Shown here one piece after another: positions 18,291 through 27,091 of a DNA stretch of 64,000 nucleotides. A program made the translations under genes and the position numbers. The notes beneath the pieces were generated by a model, which saw only the letters and a program-made list of their open reading frames with translations, ran no database searches and was not told the DNA's origin. Numbering within the stretch: position 1 is the stretch's first letter; every line of letters starts with the position of its first letter. Origin of the DNA: Burkholderiales bacterium (GTDB lineage Bacteria > Pseudomonadota > Gammaproteobacteria > Burkholderiales > Nitrosomonadaceae); assembly GCA_024235755.1 (NCBI GenBank), contig JACKLV010000002.1:203315-267314 (forward strand). Reading direction: 5' to 3'.

Positions 18291-19549
18291 TATAGAAAAA
18301 TCTTTTGCACGTTCTGAATACCGGCAATTAAAGCATCCACTTCAGATGTGTTGTTATAAAAGGCAAACGAAGCGCGCGATGTCGCAGGGACGTTAAATCG
18401 TTGCATGACAGGTTGCGCACAATGATGTCCGGTACGCACGGCAATACCGTCCTGATTCAGGATGGTGCCGATATCATGCGGATGAATACCGTCGAGTATA
18501 AAGGATATGACAGCAGTTTTTTGTGCGGCTGTTCCAAGGATTTTCGCGCCTTTGATTTCGTTGAAGCGCTCTGTTGCATAGTGCAGTAGCTTTGATTCGT
18601 GTGCGGAAATCTGTTCCATACCAATTGAGCACAGATAATCAATTGCTGCACCAAAACCAATGGCTGCAGCGATCGGCGGTGTGCCGGCTTCAAATTTGTG
18701 TGGAATATCGGCATAGGTGGTCTCTTCAAAAGTCACCGAAGCAATCATGTCGCCGCCGCCCTTGAATGGCTGCATGGCTTCAAGTAGTGATGCTTTGCCA
18801 TATAGCATGCCGATACCAGTCGGGCCACAGAGTTTATGTGCAGAAAATGCATAAAAATCACAATCCAGCGCTTGAACGTCTACCGTGATGTGTGGCGCAG
18901 CCTGAGCGCCATCAATCAGCACGGGCACATCCTGTTGGTGGGCATAATCAATCATTCGTTTAATTGGATTGATTGTGCCTAGTGCATTCGAAACATGAAT
19001 CAGACCGACAAATTTGGTGCGATCATTAAACAGCTTTTCATAAGATTCGATATCGAGTTCGCCTGCATCATTGATTGGCACGACGCGAATGACCGCTCCT
19101 TTTTCCTTGGCCAACATTTGCCAGGGTACGATATTAGAATGATGCTCAAGTGTCGTCAGAATAATTTCGTCACCAGATTGGATGAATCGACGGCCGTAAC
19201 CATGCATGACTAGGTTGATCGAATCGGTAGTGCCACTGGTGAAAATAATCTCTCTTTGTTCTTTGGCGTTTACAAACCGTTGTACTTTGCTCCGTGCTTT
19301 TTCATATTCTTCAGTGGCAACTTCCGAGAGATAATGCACGGCACGGTTGATGTTGGCATGCTGGGCGGTTTGATAGTGAACCAATCGATCGATAACCTGT
19401 TGCGGCATTTGACTGGATGCGGCATTGTCAAGATAGACAAGCGGTTTCTCACCGACTTTGATGTCCAGGATAGGAAAATCGGCGCGGATTCGTTCCACGT
19501 CGAAATGTACATCGGTTCTCAGCGCTGTAATTACGTTGTTATGTGCCAT
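18290..19549 (-). CDS. sufS: Cysteine desulfurase SufS
   Basis: A 419-residue PLP enzyme that takes sulfur from cysteine as a persulfide. Visible motifs are YLDNAASSQMP, the PLP lysine in AFSAHKLCGPTGIG, and the catalytic cysteine in VRTGHHCAQP near residue 370. The short active-site loop around this cysteine is of the group II (SufS/CsdA) kind. It lies between sufD (5 bases upstream) and sufU (one-base overlap), consistent with a single operon and with SufU as its acceptor. Confidence 0.96.
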   Translation of the reverse strand: MAHNNVITALRTDVHFDVERIRADFPILDIKVGEKPLVYLDNAASSQMPQQVIDRLVHYQTAQHANINRAVHYLSEVATEEYEKARSKVQRFVNAKEQREIIFTSGTTDSINLVMHGYGRRFIQSGDEIILTTLEHHSNIVPWQMLAKEKGAVIRVVPINDAGELDIESYEKLFNDRTKFVGLIHVSNALGTINPIKRMIDYAHQQDVPVLIDGAQAAPHITVDVQALDCDFYAFSAHKLCGPTGIGMLYGKASLLEAMQPFKGGGDMIASVTFEETTYADIPHKFEAGTPPIAAAIGFGAAIDYLCSIGMEQISAHESKLLHYATERFNEIKGAKILGTAAQKTAVISFILDGIHPHDIGTILNQDGIAVRTGHHCAQPVMQRFNVPATSRASFAFYNNTSEVDALIAGIQNVQKIFL

Positions 19550-19554
19550 AAAAT

Positions 19555-20895
19555 TTAGTGGCTTTGGGTTTGGTTCAGTACTGTTTGCTCAAGTGTATGC
19601 TTGAGCGAAGGAATAGGAATGTTGTTCAGAATCTCGGCGCCAAACGCATATGTGAGAAGATTGCGGGCAGCTAATTCAGACAAACCGCGGCTTTTCAGAT
19701 AAAAGATTTCATCCTTGTCCAGTTGTCCCACTGTGGCGCCATGCGCGCATTTAACATCATCTGCAAAAATCTCTAATTGCGGCTTCGTGTCAATTTGCGC
19801 TTTGTTACTCAGCAACAGATTGCGACTCGATTGGGATGAATTCGTTTTCTGAGCATTGGGTCGAACAATAATTTTTCCATTGAAAACGGCATGGGCATCA
19901 TTATCGACTATACATTTGTGTTGCTGGTGGCTGGTGCAGTTGGGCTTTACATGGTCAATGCAGGTATGCGTATCGGCCAATTGCCCGTCAGTAATCAACG
20001 CCAGACCGTCAATTGCACACTCTGCAGCTTTTGCGTTGAGGCTGACATTCAGATTATAGCGTGAAATTTTTGCGCCCAGCGAGATACTGATTGTTTCATA
20101 TCGACTGGCGTGATCAAGTGAAACAGCACAGTTGGCCAGATGAAAAGCATTGAGGTTTTCACGTTGCAGGCGAATATGTTGAATTTGTGCATTGGCGGAA
20201 AGCTTGAGTTCGGTAACTGAATTGGTGATATAAGCACTACTTTTATCAGCCTGAAGTGCAACATAATCTTCGACAACCGTCATTTGACTGTTGTCATCTC
20301 CCACTATCAGGCAGCGCGGATAATGAGTCGTTTCCGCCTGCGTGGCGACGAATAACAGATGTATCGGCTGGTCAACAACTGTGTTTCGAGGCGCAATAAT
20401 TATTGCGCCATCATGTAAAAATGCTGTATTCAGTGCTGTAAACAGATTTTGTCGGAATTGTGCGTATTGTCCCAAGTGAGCGGAGATTACGTGCGCATGG
20501 CTTGTGGCCAGTGTATCCAAATTGCCAATAATCAGTTGGTTTTCATGTGTAATGCTGGAGAGTTCCGGCGCAAAAAAACCGTTGACAAACACCAGGCGAT
20601 TGACCATCTCTTCAATAAAAAACGGACGAACTTCGGATAAATCCGGTACATATCCGGCTTGAGCCGGTTTAAAAGGCAGCCTGGTTAATGGCGAGATATC
20701 CGTAAAGCGCCATTCTTCATCTTTATTTGTAGGCCATTTAAGCTGGCCGGCTTCATCGATCGCTTGGGCGCGTAACTGTTTTATCCATAACTGCGGATCT
20801 TCCGGCAGTGTATCTTGGAATGTACTGCTATTGGATTGAGCCGGAAGCGATTTGAACAGGCAAGTTAGATAGTCAATATTTTTTGACTCATTCAT
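19555..20895 (-). CDS. sufD: SufD, Fe-S assembly scaffold subunit
   Basis: The 446-residue protein is the SufD paralogue of SufB, forming the SufBC2D complex on which clusters are assembled. The N-terminal helical region contains NKDEEWRFTDISPL. The beta-helix core follows, and the C-terminal end has DDVKCAHGATVGQLDKDEIFYLKSRG, the family signature. It overlaps sufC by four bases. It is slightly longer than E. coli SufD. Confidence 0.95.
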   Translation of the reverse strand: MNESKNIDYLTCLFKSLPAQSNSSTFQDTLPEDPQLWIKQLRAQAIDEAGQLKWPTNKDEEWRFTDISPLTRLPFKPAQAGYVPDLSEVRPFFIEEMVNRLVFVNGFFAPELSSITHENQLIIGNLDTLATSHAHVISAHLGQYAQFRQNLFTALNTAFLHDGAIIIAPRNTVVDQPIHLLFVATQAETTHYPRCLIVGDDNSQMTVVEDYVALQADKSSAYITNSVTELKLSANAQIQHIRLQRENLNAFHLANCAVSLDHASRYETISISLGAKISRYNLNVSLNAKAAECAIDGLALITDGQLADTHTCIDHVKPNCTSHQQHKCIVDNDAHAVFNGKIIVRPNAQKTNSSQSSRNLLLSNKAQIDTKPQLEIFADDVKCAHGATVGQLDKDEIFYLKSRGLSELAARNLLTYAFGAEILNNIPIPSLKHTLEQTVLNQTQSH

Positions 20896-21686
20896 ACCGA
20901 CACTCCTGCATTTTTTTGCTGGTCGTTATGCAGCCAGTCGTAACCATGTTTCTCCAATTCCAGCGCCAGTTCTTTCCCCCCGGTTTTAATGATGCGGCCT
21001 GCTTCCATGACATGTACGTAATCAGGCACAATATGATCCAGCAATCGCTGATAATGGGTAATCAGAATGATGGCATTCTGTTCGTTTCTAAGATGATTGA
21101 CGCCTTTGGCGACTATTTTAAGTGCATCAATGTCTAAACCTGAATCGGTTTCATCAAGAATCCCCAGCTTCGGCTCAAGCAGTGCCATTTGCAGTATTTC
21201 GTTGCGTTTTTTTTCACCGCCTGAAAATCCCTCGTTGACACTGCGATCAAGAAAATCAGGGTTCATTTCCAGTAGTTTCATTTTTTCACGGACGAAATCG
21301 TCAAATTCTAATGGGTCAAGCTCGTCATTACCGCGTTTTGACTGAACTGTATTGTACGCAAGCCGCAAAAACTGACTGTTGGCTACTCCAGGGATTTCAA
21401 TAGGATACTGAAACGCTAAAAAAACTCCTGCCTGTGCACGCTCTTCGGGAGGCAATGCTAATAAATCCTGCTGCTCAAATTGAATATTGCCTTGTGTAAC
21501 AATATAGTCCGGATGGCCAGCCAATACCTTGGCAAAGGTGCTTTTCCCAGAGCCATTCAAGCCCATAATGGCATGAATTTCACCATGGTTAACCGTTAAA
21601 TTGATACCTTTGAGAATTTCAGTATCTTGTGTATTAGCATGTAAATTTTGTACATTGAGTAGGGTTTGATTATTTTTACTGATCAT
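20892..21686 (-). CDS. sufC: SufC, Fe-S assembly ATPase
   Basis: A 264-residue ABC-type ATPase. It has a Walker A (GLNGSGKST), the signature FSGGEKKRNEI, and a Walker B ending LGILDETDSGLDIDALK, in which Asp replaces the second Glu typical of SufC. It drives conformational change in SufB-SufD. Four-base overlaps with both sufB and sufD indicate coupled translation. The C terminus is slightly extended compared with the usual 248-250 residues. Confidence 0.96.
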   Translation of the reverse strand: MISKNNQTLLNVQNLHANTQDTEILKGINLTVNHGEIHAIMGLNGSGKSTFAKVLAGHPDYIVTQGNIQFEQQDLLALPPEERAQAGVFLAFQYPIEIPGVANSQFLRLAYNTVQSKRGNDELDPLEFDDFVREKMKLLEMNPDFLDRSVNEGFSGGEKKRNEILQMALLEPKLGILDETDSGLDIDALKIVAKGVNHLRNEQNAIILITHYQRLLDHIVPDYVHVMEAGRIIKTGGKELALELEKHGYDWLHNDQQKNAGVSV

Positions 21687-23119
21687 CCGACACTGCCCTC
21701 AAGTTTGAAACTAAGTAATTTTGTGGCTTCTACTGCAAATTCCATTGGTAATTGCTGAAATACTTCTTTACAAAAACCATTTACGATCATTGAAACTGCT
21801 TCTTCAGAATCAATGCCGCGCTGTGCAAAATAAAATAATTGATCTTCACCGATTTTCGACGTAGAAGCTTCATGTTCTACTTTTGCGCTGTTATTGTGTA
21901 CTTGTATATATGGGAATGTATGTGCACCACACTGGTCACCAACTAGCATGGAATCACACTGTGAGAAATTACGCGCATTCTGTGCATTGGGTGTAATGCG
22001 TACAAGTCCACGATAGCTGCTGTTGGATTTCCCGGCTGAGATACCTTTGCTGATAATCGTGCTTCGGGTATTTTTTCCAATATGAATCATTTTGGTACCG
22101 GTGTCCGCCTGCTGCAGGTTGTTGGTGAGCGCGACAGAATAAAATTCACCGACTGAGTTGTCTCCACGCAGAATACACGATGGATACTTCCAGGTTATTG
22201 CAGAACCGGTTTCTACTTGTGTCCATGAAATTCTGGAATTGACGCCTTTGGCTAGTCCCCGTTTGGTAACAAAATTGTAGATGCCACCAATACCGTTTTC
22301 ATCACCGGCATACCAGTTTTGTACGGTTGAGTATTTGATGTCTGCGTTATCCATAGCAATTAACTCAACCACAGCGGCATGGAGTTGATTAGTATCAAAC
22401 TGCGGCGCAGTGCAGCCTTCCAGATAAGATACGGACGCGCCTTCTTCTGCAATCACAAGTGTGCGCTCAAATTGACCGGAGCCTTCGGTATTAATGCGAA
22501 AATATGTTGATAAATCCATCGGACATTTCACGCCTTTGGGAATATAGCAAAATGAGCCGTCGGTAAATACTGCAGAATTGAGTGCAGCGAAAAAATTATC
22601 ACCAACAGGCACGACTGTGCCGAGATATTGTTTTACCAATTCGGGATGTTTTTGCACTGCTTCTGAGATTGAGCAGAAAATAATGCCAACTTCGGCAAGT
22701 TTTTCCTTGTATGTCGTGGCAACAGAAACGCTGTCGAAAACAACATCGACTGCAACACCTGCAAGTGCTGCTCTTTCATGCATGGGTACACCCAGTTTTT
22801 CAAAAGTGCGCAACAATTCGGGATCAACTTCATCCATACTCGCCAGTTTTTTCTTGGGCTTAGGTGCCGCGTAGTAACTAATCGATTGAAAGTCAATCTT
22901 GGAATAATGGACGTTCTGCCAGTTAGGTTCTGACATGGTCAGCCATTTCTGATAAGCTTTCAGACGAAAATCCAGAAGCCATTCAGGCTCATTCTTTTTT
23001 TCTGAAATCAACCGAATGGTTTCTTCATTGAGCCCTTTGGGTGCAATCTCCGATTCGATTTCTGTGACGAAGCCATGTTTGTATGGTTGATTAACCAAAT
23101 TTTGTAATACAGCACTCAT
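21683..23119 (-). CDS. sufB: SufB, Fe-S assembly scaffold
   Basis: A 478-residue scaffold protein of the SufBC2D complex. Family segments include PEWLLDFRLKAYQKW, the GVKCPMDLSTYFRIN region and GKNTRSTIISKGISAGKSNSSYRG. A conserved cysteine in RNFSQCDSMLVGDQCGAHTFPY is the likely cluster/persulfide residue. An AAGGA Shine-Dalgarno stands nine bases before the start. It is the first of the tightly overlapping sufBCDSU block; 111 bases separate it from the A-type carrier gene upstream. Confidence 0.97.
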   Translation of the reverse strand: MSAVLQNLVNQPYKHGFVTEIESEIAPKGLNEETIRLISEKKNEPEWLLDFRLKAYQKWLTMSEPNWQNVHYSKIDFQSISYYAAPKPKKKLASMDEVDPELLRTFEKLGVPMHERAALAGVAVDVVFDSVSVATTYKEKLAEVGIIFCSISEAVQKHPELVKQYLGTVVPVGDNFFAALNSAVFTDGSFCYIPKGVKCPMDLSTYFRINTEGSGQFERTLVIAEEGASVSYLEGCTAPQFDTNQLHAAVVELIAMDNADIKYSTVQNWYAGDENGIGGIYNFVTKRGLAKGVNSRISWTQVETGSAITWKYPSCILRGDNSVGEFYSVALTNNLQQADTGTKMIHIGKNTRSTIISKGISAGKSNSSYRGLVRITPNAQNARNFSQCDSMLVGDQCGAHTFPYIQVHNNSAKVEHEASTSKIGEDQLFYFAQRGIDSEEAVSMIVNGFCKEVFQQLPMEFAVEATKLLSFKLEGSVG

Positions 23120-23150
23120 AGAGTTTGTTCCTTTCTTGATATGTATCCAC

Positions 23151-23164
23151 TAGCTTATAAGCTA
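23151..23164. repeat. 14-bp perfect palindrome upstream of sufB
   Basis: TAGCTTATAAGCTA reads the same on both strands and lies about 30 bases before the sufB start. It could be an operator or a small mRNA hairpin between the carrier gene and sufB. It does not resemble the IscR operators upstream of iscR. Confidence 0.4.
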
Positions 23165-23230
23165 TCTAGAATTTAATTTGCTGTAATAACAGAGCATTTT
23201 TTTTAAAACTTATTGCTTTTATTATGTGAG

Positions 23231-23572
23231 TTATATTTTTGCCGATTCATTTAGACTGAAGCTTTCACCGCAGCCGCAAGTGTTGTCGATATTAGGATTA
23301 TTTAGTTTATAAAAACTATTAAGGCCTTCTTGAACGAAATCAATTTGTGAACCGCTGAGGAAAGGTAAGTCGCTAGTATTGACGACAATGTTTGTACCCT
23401 CTGATGGAAATAATCGATCATCCTCTTTGATTTCATCAGCAACGTCATAAGTATACGAATATCCAGAACAACCGGATTTTTGAAGGCCAATACGTAAAGC
23501 AATACCATGACCTCGTTTGGAAATTTGTTGCTTGATGTGCTTTGCGGCATTTTCAGTTAATGTAAGGGTCAT
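23231..23572 (-). CDS. A-type Fe-S carrier (IscA/ErpA/SufA family)
   Basis: From ATG 23572 the protein is 113 residues and begins MTLTLTENAAKHI, as the family does; the frame extends eight residues further to 23596 without a better ribosome site. The three conserved cysteines are present: one in KSGCSGYSY, and CGCGESF near the C terminus. A-type carriers receive clusters from SufBCD or IscU and deliver them to [4Fe-4S] enzymes. It is located between iscR and sufB on the same strand, so it is functionally SufA-like. The exact subfamily cannot be decided by eye. Confidence 0.93.
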   Translation of the reverse strand: MTLTLTENAAKHIKQQISKRGHGIALRIGLQKSGCSGYSYTYDVADEIKEDDRLFPSEGTNIVVNTSDLPFLSGSQIDFVQEGLNSFYKLNNPNIDNTCGCGESFSLNESAKI

Positions 23573-23822
23573 AACAAATTTACATTTATTTATCATTGAT
23601 TATTCAATTGTTTGGCTCAGAATTCTACGTAAAAAAGAACAGCTAGAACCAATTCCCTAACCGGTTACGATGCCTGACTGAGGCCTAAACCTATCATATC
23701 TTATGACATGATTTAACTTAAACTGTTCTGAAATAATCATCAACCTGTCAATATTATCTGGTTGTGTACAATAAATAGAAGGTACTGATATACCTTTAAT
23801 TTATCAATTGAATTGTATTGAT

Positions 23823-24287
23823 CTAAGCTGCCGATGAGCTGCGCATATCGAAAAGCGGCACGACATCTTGTTCTTTTCTAATTTTTTCCTGATGATCGAC
23901 CAATTCTTTCAATGTAACTGCACCAAGATAATCAAAAATGAGATCGTTCAGTTTTGCCCATAAATCATGTGTCATACATTTGCTGTCGTTGTGACAGTTC
24001 TCTTTGCCGCCGCACTGTGTGGCATCTATGGGTTCGTCAACAGCTAAGATAATATCTGCGACAGAAACTTGCTCAAGCTCTTTCGCAAGACAGTATCCAC
24101 CACCTGGACCCCGTACGCTGTCAACTAGCTCGGATTGACGCAGCTTGGCGAATAATTGCTCGAGATAGGATAGTGAAATTTTCTGGCGTTGACTGATATC
24201 AGCCAACGTTACCGGGTTACTGCTTTGTTGCATGGCAAGGTCTAAAAGTGCAGTTACTGCAAATCTACCTTTTGTCGTCAGTCTCAT
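23823..24287 (-). CDS. iscR: IscR, Rrf2-family Fe-S-sensing regulator
   Basis: The 154-residue protein has the Rrf2 winged helix (MRLTTKGRFAVTALLDLA, with the recognition region KISLSYLEQLFAKLR). It has cluster ligands C92, C98 and C104 plus H107, exactly the spacing and numbering of E. coli IscR. It should therefore bind a [2Fe-2S] cluster and repress when Fe-S supply is sufficient. Two IscR-type operators and a sigma70 promoter lie 65-120 bases upstream, predicting autorepression. It is followed on the same strand by the A-type carrier and suf genes, so it is the likely regulator of the operon. Confidence 0.96.
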   Translation of the reverse strand: MRLTTKGRFAVTALLDLAMQQSSNPVTLADISQRQKISLSYLEQLFAKLRQSELVDSVRGPGGGYCLAKELEQVSVADIILAVDEPIDATQCGGKENCHNDSKCMTHDLWAKLNDLIFDYLGAVTLKELVDHQEKIRKEQDVVPLFDMRSSSAA

Positions 24288-24351
24288 ATCTAAACACTCC
24301 TTGGTGAATTTAGTTGAATTAACAATGAAAAAGCACTGTTTGAAATAAGGA

Positions 24352-24376
24352 ATACTTGATTATTTTTGTCAACTAT
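24352..24376 (-). promoter_or_regulatory. IscR type 1 operator, site A
   Basis: Read on the minus strand, the 25 bases start ATAGTTGACA, have a centre AAAAT and end AATCAAGTAT. Compared with the E. coli IscR type 1 consensus (half-sites ATASYYGACT and AGTCRRSTAT around RWWWY) only two positions differ. It overlaps the promoter -10 by five bases. Confidence 0.75.
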
Positions 24377-24400
24377 ACAATTCTTGATTGAATTAGTCAA
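24372..24400 (-). promoter_or_regulatory. Sigma70 promoter of iscR
   Basis: On the minus strand a -35 box TTGACT (24400-24395) and a -10 box TATAGT (24377-24372) are separated by exactly 17 bases. Both boxes are embedded in the two IscR operators, so IscR binding would block RNA polymerase. Confidence 0.75.
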
Positions 24401-24404
24401 CTAT
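24380..24404 (-). promoter_or_regulatory. IscR type 1 operator, site B
   Basis: The minus-strand 25-mer starts ATAGTTGACT, has a centre AATTC and ends AATCAAGAAT. It differs from the type 1 consensus at two of 25 positions. Its left half contains the -35 hexamer. Centre-to-centre distance to site A is 28 bases. Confidence 0.78.
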
Positions 24405-24557
24405 TATTTCAAATATTGTTTTGCCTTAACTAACAATATGCTTTAGAAGGTAAATAGATATGTTTCAGCATTGATATTAAGAATAAGTAAAGTGTTTATG
24501 GGGCTTAAATTGATTAACAAAACAAAAAAGATTTGGGTTGATTTTCTTTCGCTTGAT

Positions 24558-25187
24558 TTATTGTGTAGGGGGTGATTGCTTTTCACCCCAACGAGGGATC
24601 AGCTGATGCTTAATTGCTAAATGATCGAGTATGCGTGCCACAATAAAATCAATAATATCTTGAAGTGTCTGGGGATGATGATAGAAGCCGGGATTGGCCG
24701 GTAGAATAACTGCGCCGACATTTGAGAGCTTGAGCATATTTTCTAAATGCACAGTGGAAAACGGTGTTTCGCGCGGTACCAGAATCAGCTGTCGTTTTTC
24801 TTTTAACATGACATCCGCCGCCCGCTCTATAAGATTCTGACTCAATCCTGTAGCAATGGCGGCAAGTGTGCCCATGGTACAGGGACAGATAACCATTGCA
24901 TCAGCTGGATTTGTTCCGGATGCAACGGGTGAGTACCAGGATTCACGACCGAAAACCTTCAATTGACCAGTTGAGGAGCCGTACAAGTGCTTTAGGAAAG
25001 TTTCAGCTTCTCTTGGCTGAGAGGGCAATGTCAGATTCATTTCCTGTTGCACAACGATTTGTGCAACTTTGGAATATAGCAAGTAAACATGCTGTCCGCT
25101 TTGCAGCAGCGATTCCAGCAAACGTAGACCATAGGGCATCCCGGATGCACCTGTCAGCGCAAGCGTGATGGTGCGCGGCTTATTCAT
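24558..25187 (-). CDS. ubiX: UbiX, flavin prenyltransferase
   Basis: A 209-residue enzyme that attaches a dimethylallyl group to FMN to make the prenyl-FMN cofactor of the decarboxylase UbiD. The N terminus shows the flavin-binding ALTGASGMPYGLRLLESL. Other family segments are SVASGTN-like SPVASGTNP, VICPCTMGTLAAIATGLSQNLIERAADVMLKE and LVPRETPFS. The length is normal. It stands alone between iscR and hprK and complements ubiB/ubiJ in the window. Confidence 0.96.
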   Translation of the reverse strand: MNKPRTITLALTGASGMPYGLRLLESLLQSGQHVYLLYSKVAQIVVQQEMNLTLPSQPREAETFLKHLYGSSTGQLKVFGRESWYSPVASGTNPADAMVICPCTMGTLAAIATGLSQNLIERAADVMLKEKRQLILVPRETPFSTVHLENMLKLSNVGAVILPANPGFYHHPQTLQDIIDFIVARILDHLAIKHQLIPRWGEKQSPPTQ

Positions 25188-25287
25188 ATACTGATCTTCG
25201 ATTAGGTCGTTTCAAAAGGAAATAACTTTTTTGTTTTAAATCTATATGATGCGACTTTTAAACAACTATGACAGCCAAAATCTGTTT

Positions 25288-26244
25288 TTACTCGTCACGA
25301 TCCTCCGGTAAATCAGCCATTTCTTGTTCATGACGTTCGATAAAATCCTTGGTGCCATCTATACCCCGTAATTGTAAAACATAATTACGTACCGCAGCTT
25401 CAACCAATACCGCAAGATTACGCCCTGCCGCCACAGGAATAATGACCTTTGAAATATCCACGTTCATGATCGTTTCATTCAGGTTGCTGATCGGTAATCT
25501 TTCTAATTGATATGCCTCGGTACTGGTGGTATTTTGCAAGTGAACAATCAGCTTCATATTCTTATGCCGACGAACGGCTGTTTCACCAAAAATGGTGCGA
25601 ATGTTCAACATACCAAGACCGCGTACTTCCAGATAATCACGCAGTATTGGCGGGCATCGACCTTCTAGTGTTTCCGGTGCTATACGACGCAACTCAACAA
25701 CATCATCGGCAACGAGTCCGTGTCCTCTACTGATAAGCTCAAGTGCAAGTTCGCTTTTGCCGACACCGCTTTCCCCGGTAATCATTACACCCATTCCTAG
25801 CACATCGAGGAGTACACCGTGTAAACAGCATGAAGGTGCTAGTACTTGACCAAGGTAGGAACGCAGCAACCAAATAACTTCAACACTGGGAAACGGTGAC
25901 CTGAGTAACGGTGTGTGTGTTGCATCAGCCAATTGGCACATACAATCGGGTGCCTTTGCATCATCGGCGACGACAATGCAAGCAAGATTACTTTGTTTTA
26001 ACGTGTCAAGTTTTTTGTTGAGATTTTGAGCGTCAAGATTATTGATATAGTCAACTTCATTTCGACTTAAAACCTGAATCCAATTAGGATGGATAAAGTT
26101 CAAGTGATCGATCAAACCCTGGTTGGATTGTGCAATCCGGTCATTACTGAGAATTTTGTTTTTGGCGGCTAAACCCGCCACCCAGGTCAATTTCAGCTTT
26201 TCCTGTTTGTTTTCGTAAAGATCGGAAATGCTAATTTGAGACAT
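25288..26244 (-). CDS. hprK: HPr kinase/phosphorylase
   Basis: A 318-residue bifunctional enzyme that phosphorylates and dephosphorylates a serine of HPr-type proteins. It has the catalytic-domain H142 (LHGVLLDVL), Walker A GESGVGKS (157-164), ADDVVEL and the HprK signature EVRGLGMLNIRTIFG. The N domain (1-130) is present. It overlaps ptsN by 14 bases. In betaproteobacteria this enzyme acts within an incomplete, regulatory PTS; no HPr or Enzyme I gene lies in the window. Confidence 0.96.
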   Translation of the reverse strand: MSQISISDLYENKQEKLKLTWVAGLAAKNKILSNDRIAQSNQGLIDHLNFIHPNWIQVLSRNEVDYINNLDAQNLNKKLDTLKQSNLACIVVADDAKAPDCMCQLADATHTPLLRSPFPSVEVIWLLRSYLGQVLAPSCCLHGVLLDVLGMGVMITGESGVGKSELALELISRGHGLVADDVVELRRIAPETLEGRCPPILRDYLEVRGLGMLNIRTIFGETAVRRHKNMKLIVHLQNTTSTEAYQLERLPISNLNETIMNVDISKVIIPVAAGRNLAVLVEAAVRNYVLQLRGIDGTKDFIERHEQEMADLPEDRDE

Positions 26245-26698
26245 GAGGAGTCCAATCTGTAATCAGTTGATGAATTTCAGAGGCACTCTTGGTATGCAGT
26301 ATTTTTTCACGGAATTTTTTATCACTGAACATTTGTGCTAATTCACTTAAAATTTGTAAGTGTGTGTCAGTCGCTTTTTCAGGTACCAAAAGTATACAGG
26401 CAATATTGACGGGCTGGCCGTCAGGTGCATCAAATGGAATTGCTTCTTTCATTGTGACCAGAGCAGCTACCGCTTCGCGCAATCCTTTGATGCGGCCATG
26501 TGGTATAGCAACGCCTTGTCCGAGACCAGTTGAGCCAAGTTTCTCGCGTGCGAACAGGCTGTCAAAGACCTGGCTTCGGGCAATCTGGATAGTATTTTCA
26601 AATAATAAGCCGGCTTGTTCAAACACACGCTTTTTGCTTGCCACATCCAGATCGATGATGACATTCGATTCGGGTAATAATTGTGAAATTAGGTTCAT
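26231..26698 (-). CDS. ptsN: PtsN, nitrogen-regulatory EIIA protein
   Basis: The 155-residue EIIA-Ntr-like domain has the phosphorylatable His67 in GVAIPHGRIKGL. Further family segments are RSQVFDSLFAREKLGSTGLG and ACILLVPEKATDTHLQILSELA. It is phosphorylated by the nitrogen PTS and regulates potassium transport and sigma54-linked processes in relatives. Its position between hpf/rpoN and hprK is the standard arrangement. Confidence 0.95.
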   Translation of the reverse strand: MNLISQLLPESNVIIDLDVASKKRVFEQAGLLFENTIQIARSQVFDSLFAREKLGSTGLGQGVAIPHGRIKGLREAVAALVTMKEAIPFDAPDGQPVNIACILLVPEKATDTHLQILSELAQMFSDKKFREKILHTKSASEIHQLITDWTPHVSN

Positions 26699-26749
26699 GG
26701 ATTTTCAATTCAAAATGAAATCTTTTGTCGTCAAAAATTCTGATTCGAG

Positions 26750-27073
26750 TCAATCAAAATCTTGATCTTTTAATGCTTGGTGATTTCTTTTTTCAAGGTT
26801 TTTTTCTTTATGTTTTAGAATTTGTCGATCGAGTTTGTCAACCAGACTGTCGATGGAAGCGTACATATCGGTGCTGTCCGCTTCGACAAAAATATCTTTG
26901 CCACGAATGTGCACATTCGCTTCCGCTTTTTGTTTAAGCTTTTCCACAGATAGAATAACGCTGACATCGATCACATGGTCAAAGTGGCGTGTAATTTTGC
27001 TGATTTTGGTGTTGACATAGTCGCGCAGAGCTGGAGTAATTTCTACATGATTGCCTGTTAGTTTTAAATTCAT
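26750..27073 (-). CDS. hpf: Ribosome hibernation promoting factor
   Basis: A 107-residue short-form HPF/RaiA protein. It begins MNLKLTGNHVEITPALRDYVNTKI, with the RNA-binding basic surface (RGKDIFVEAD, then SIDSLVDKLDRQILKHKEK). Short HPF binds 30S subunits and promotes 100S ribosome dimers in stationary phase. It sits 18 bases after rpoN, its usual partner. Confidence 0.95.
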   Translation of the reverse strand: MNLKLTGNHVEITPALRDYVNTKISKITRHFDHVIDVSVILSVEKLKQKAEANVHIRGKDIFVEADSTDMYASIDSLVDKLDRQILKHKEKNLEKRNHQALKDQDFD

Positions 27074-27091
27074 ACTGTTTCCTTTAAATGG

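Noticed and set aside
23597..23822. Additional IscR operator between iscR and the A-type carrier
   Set aside because: A TTGACA hexamer is present on the minus strand at about 23750, but no full type 1 or type 2 site and no -10 box at the right distance.
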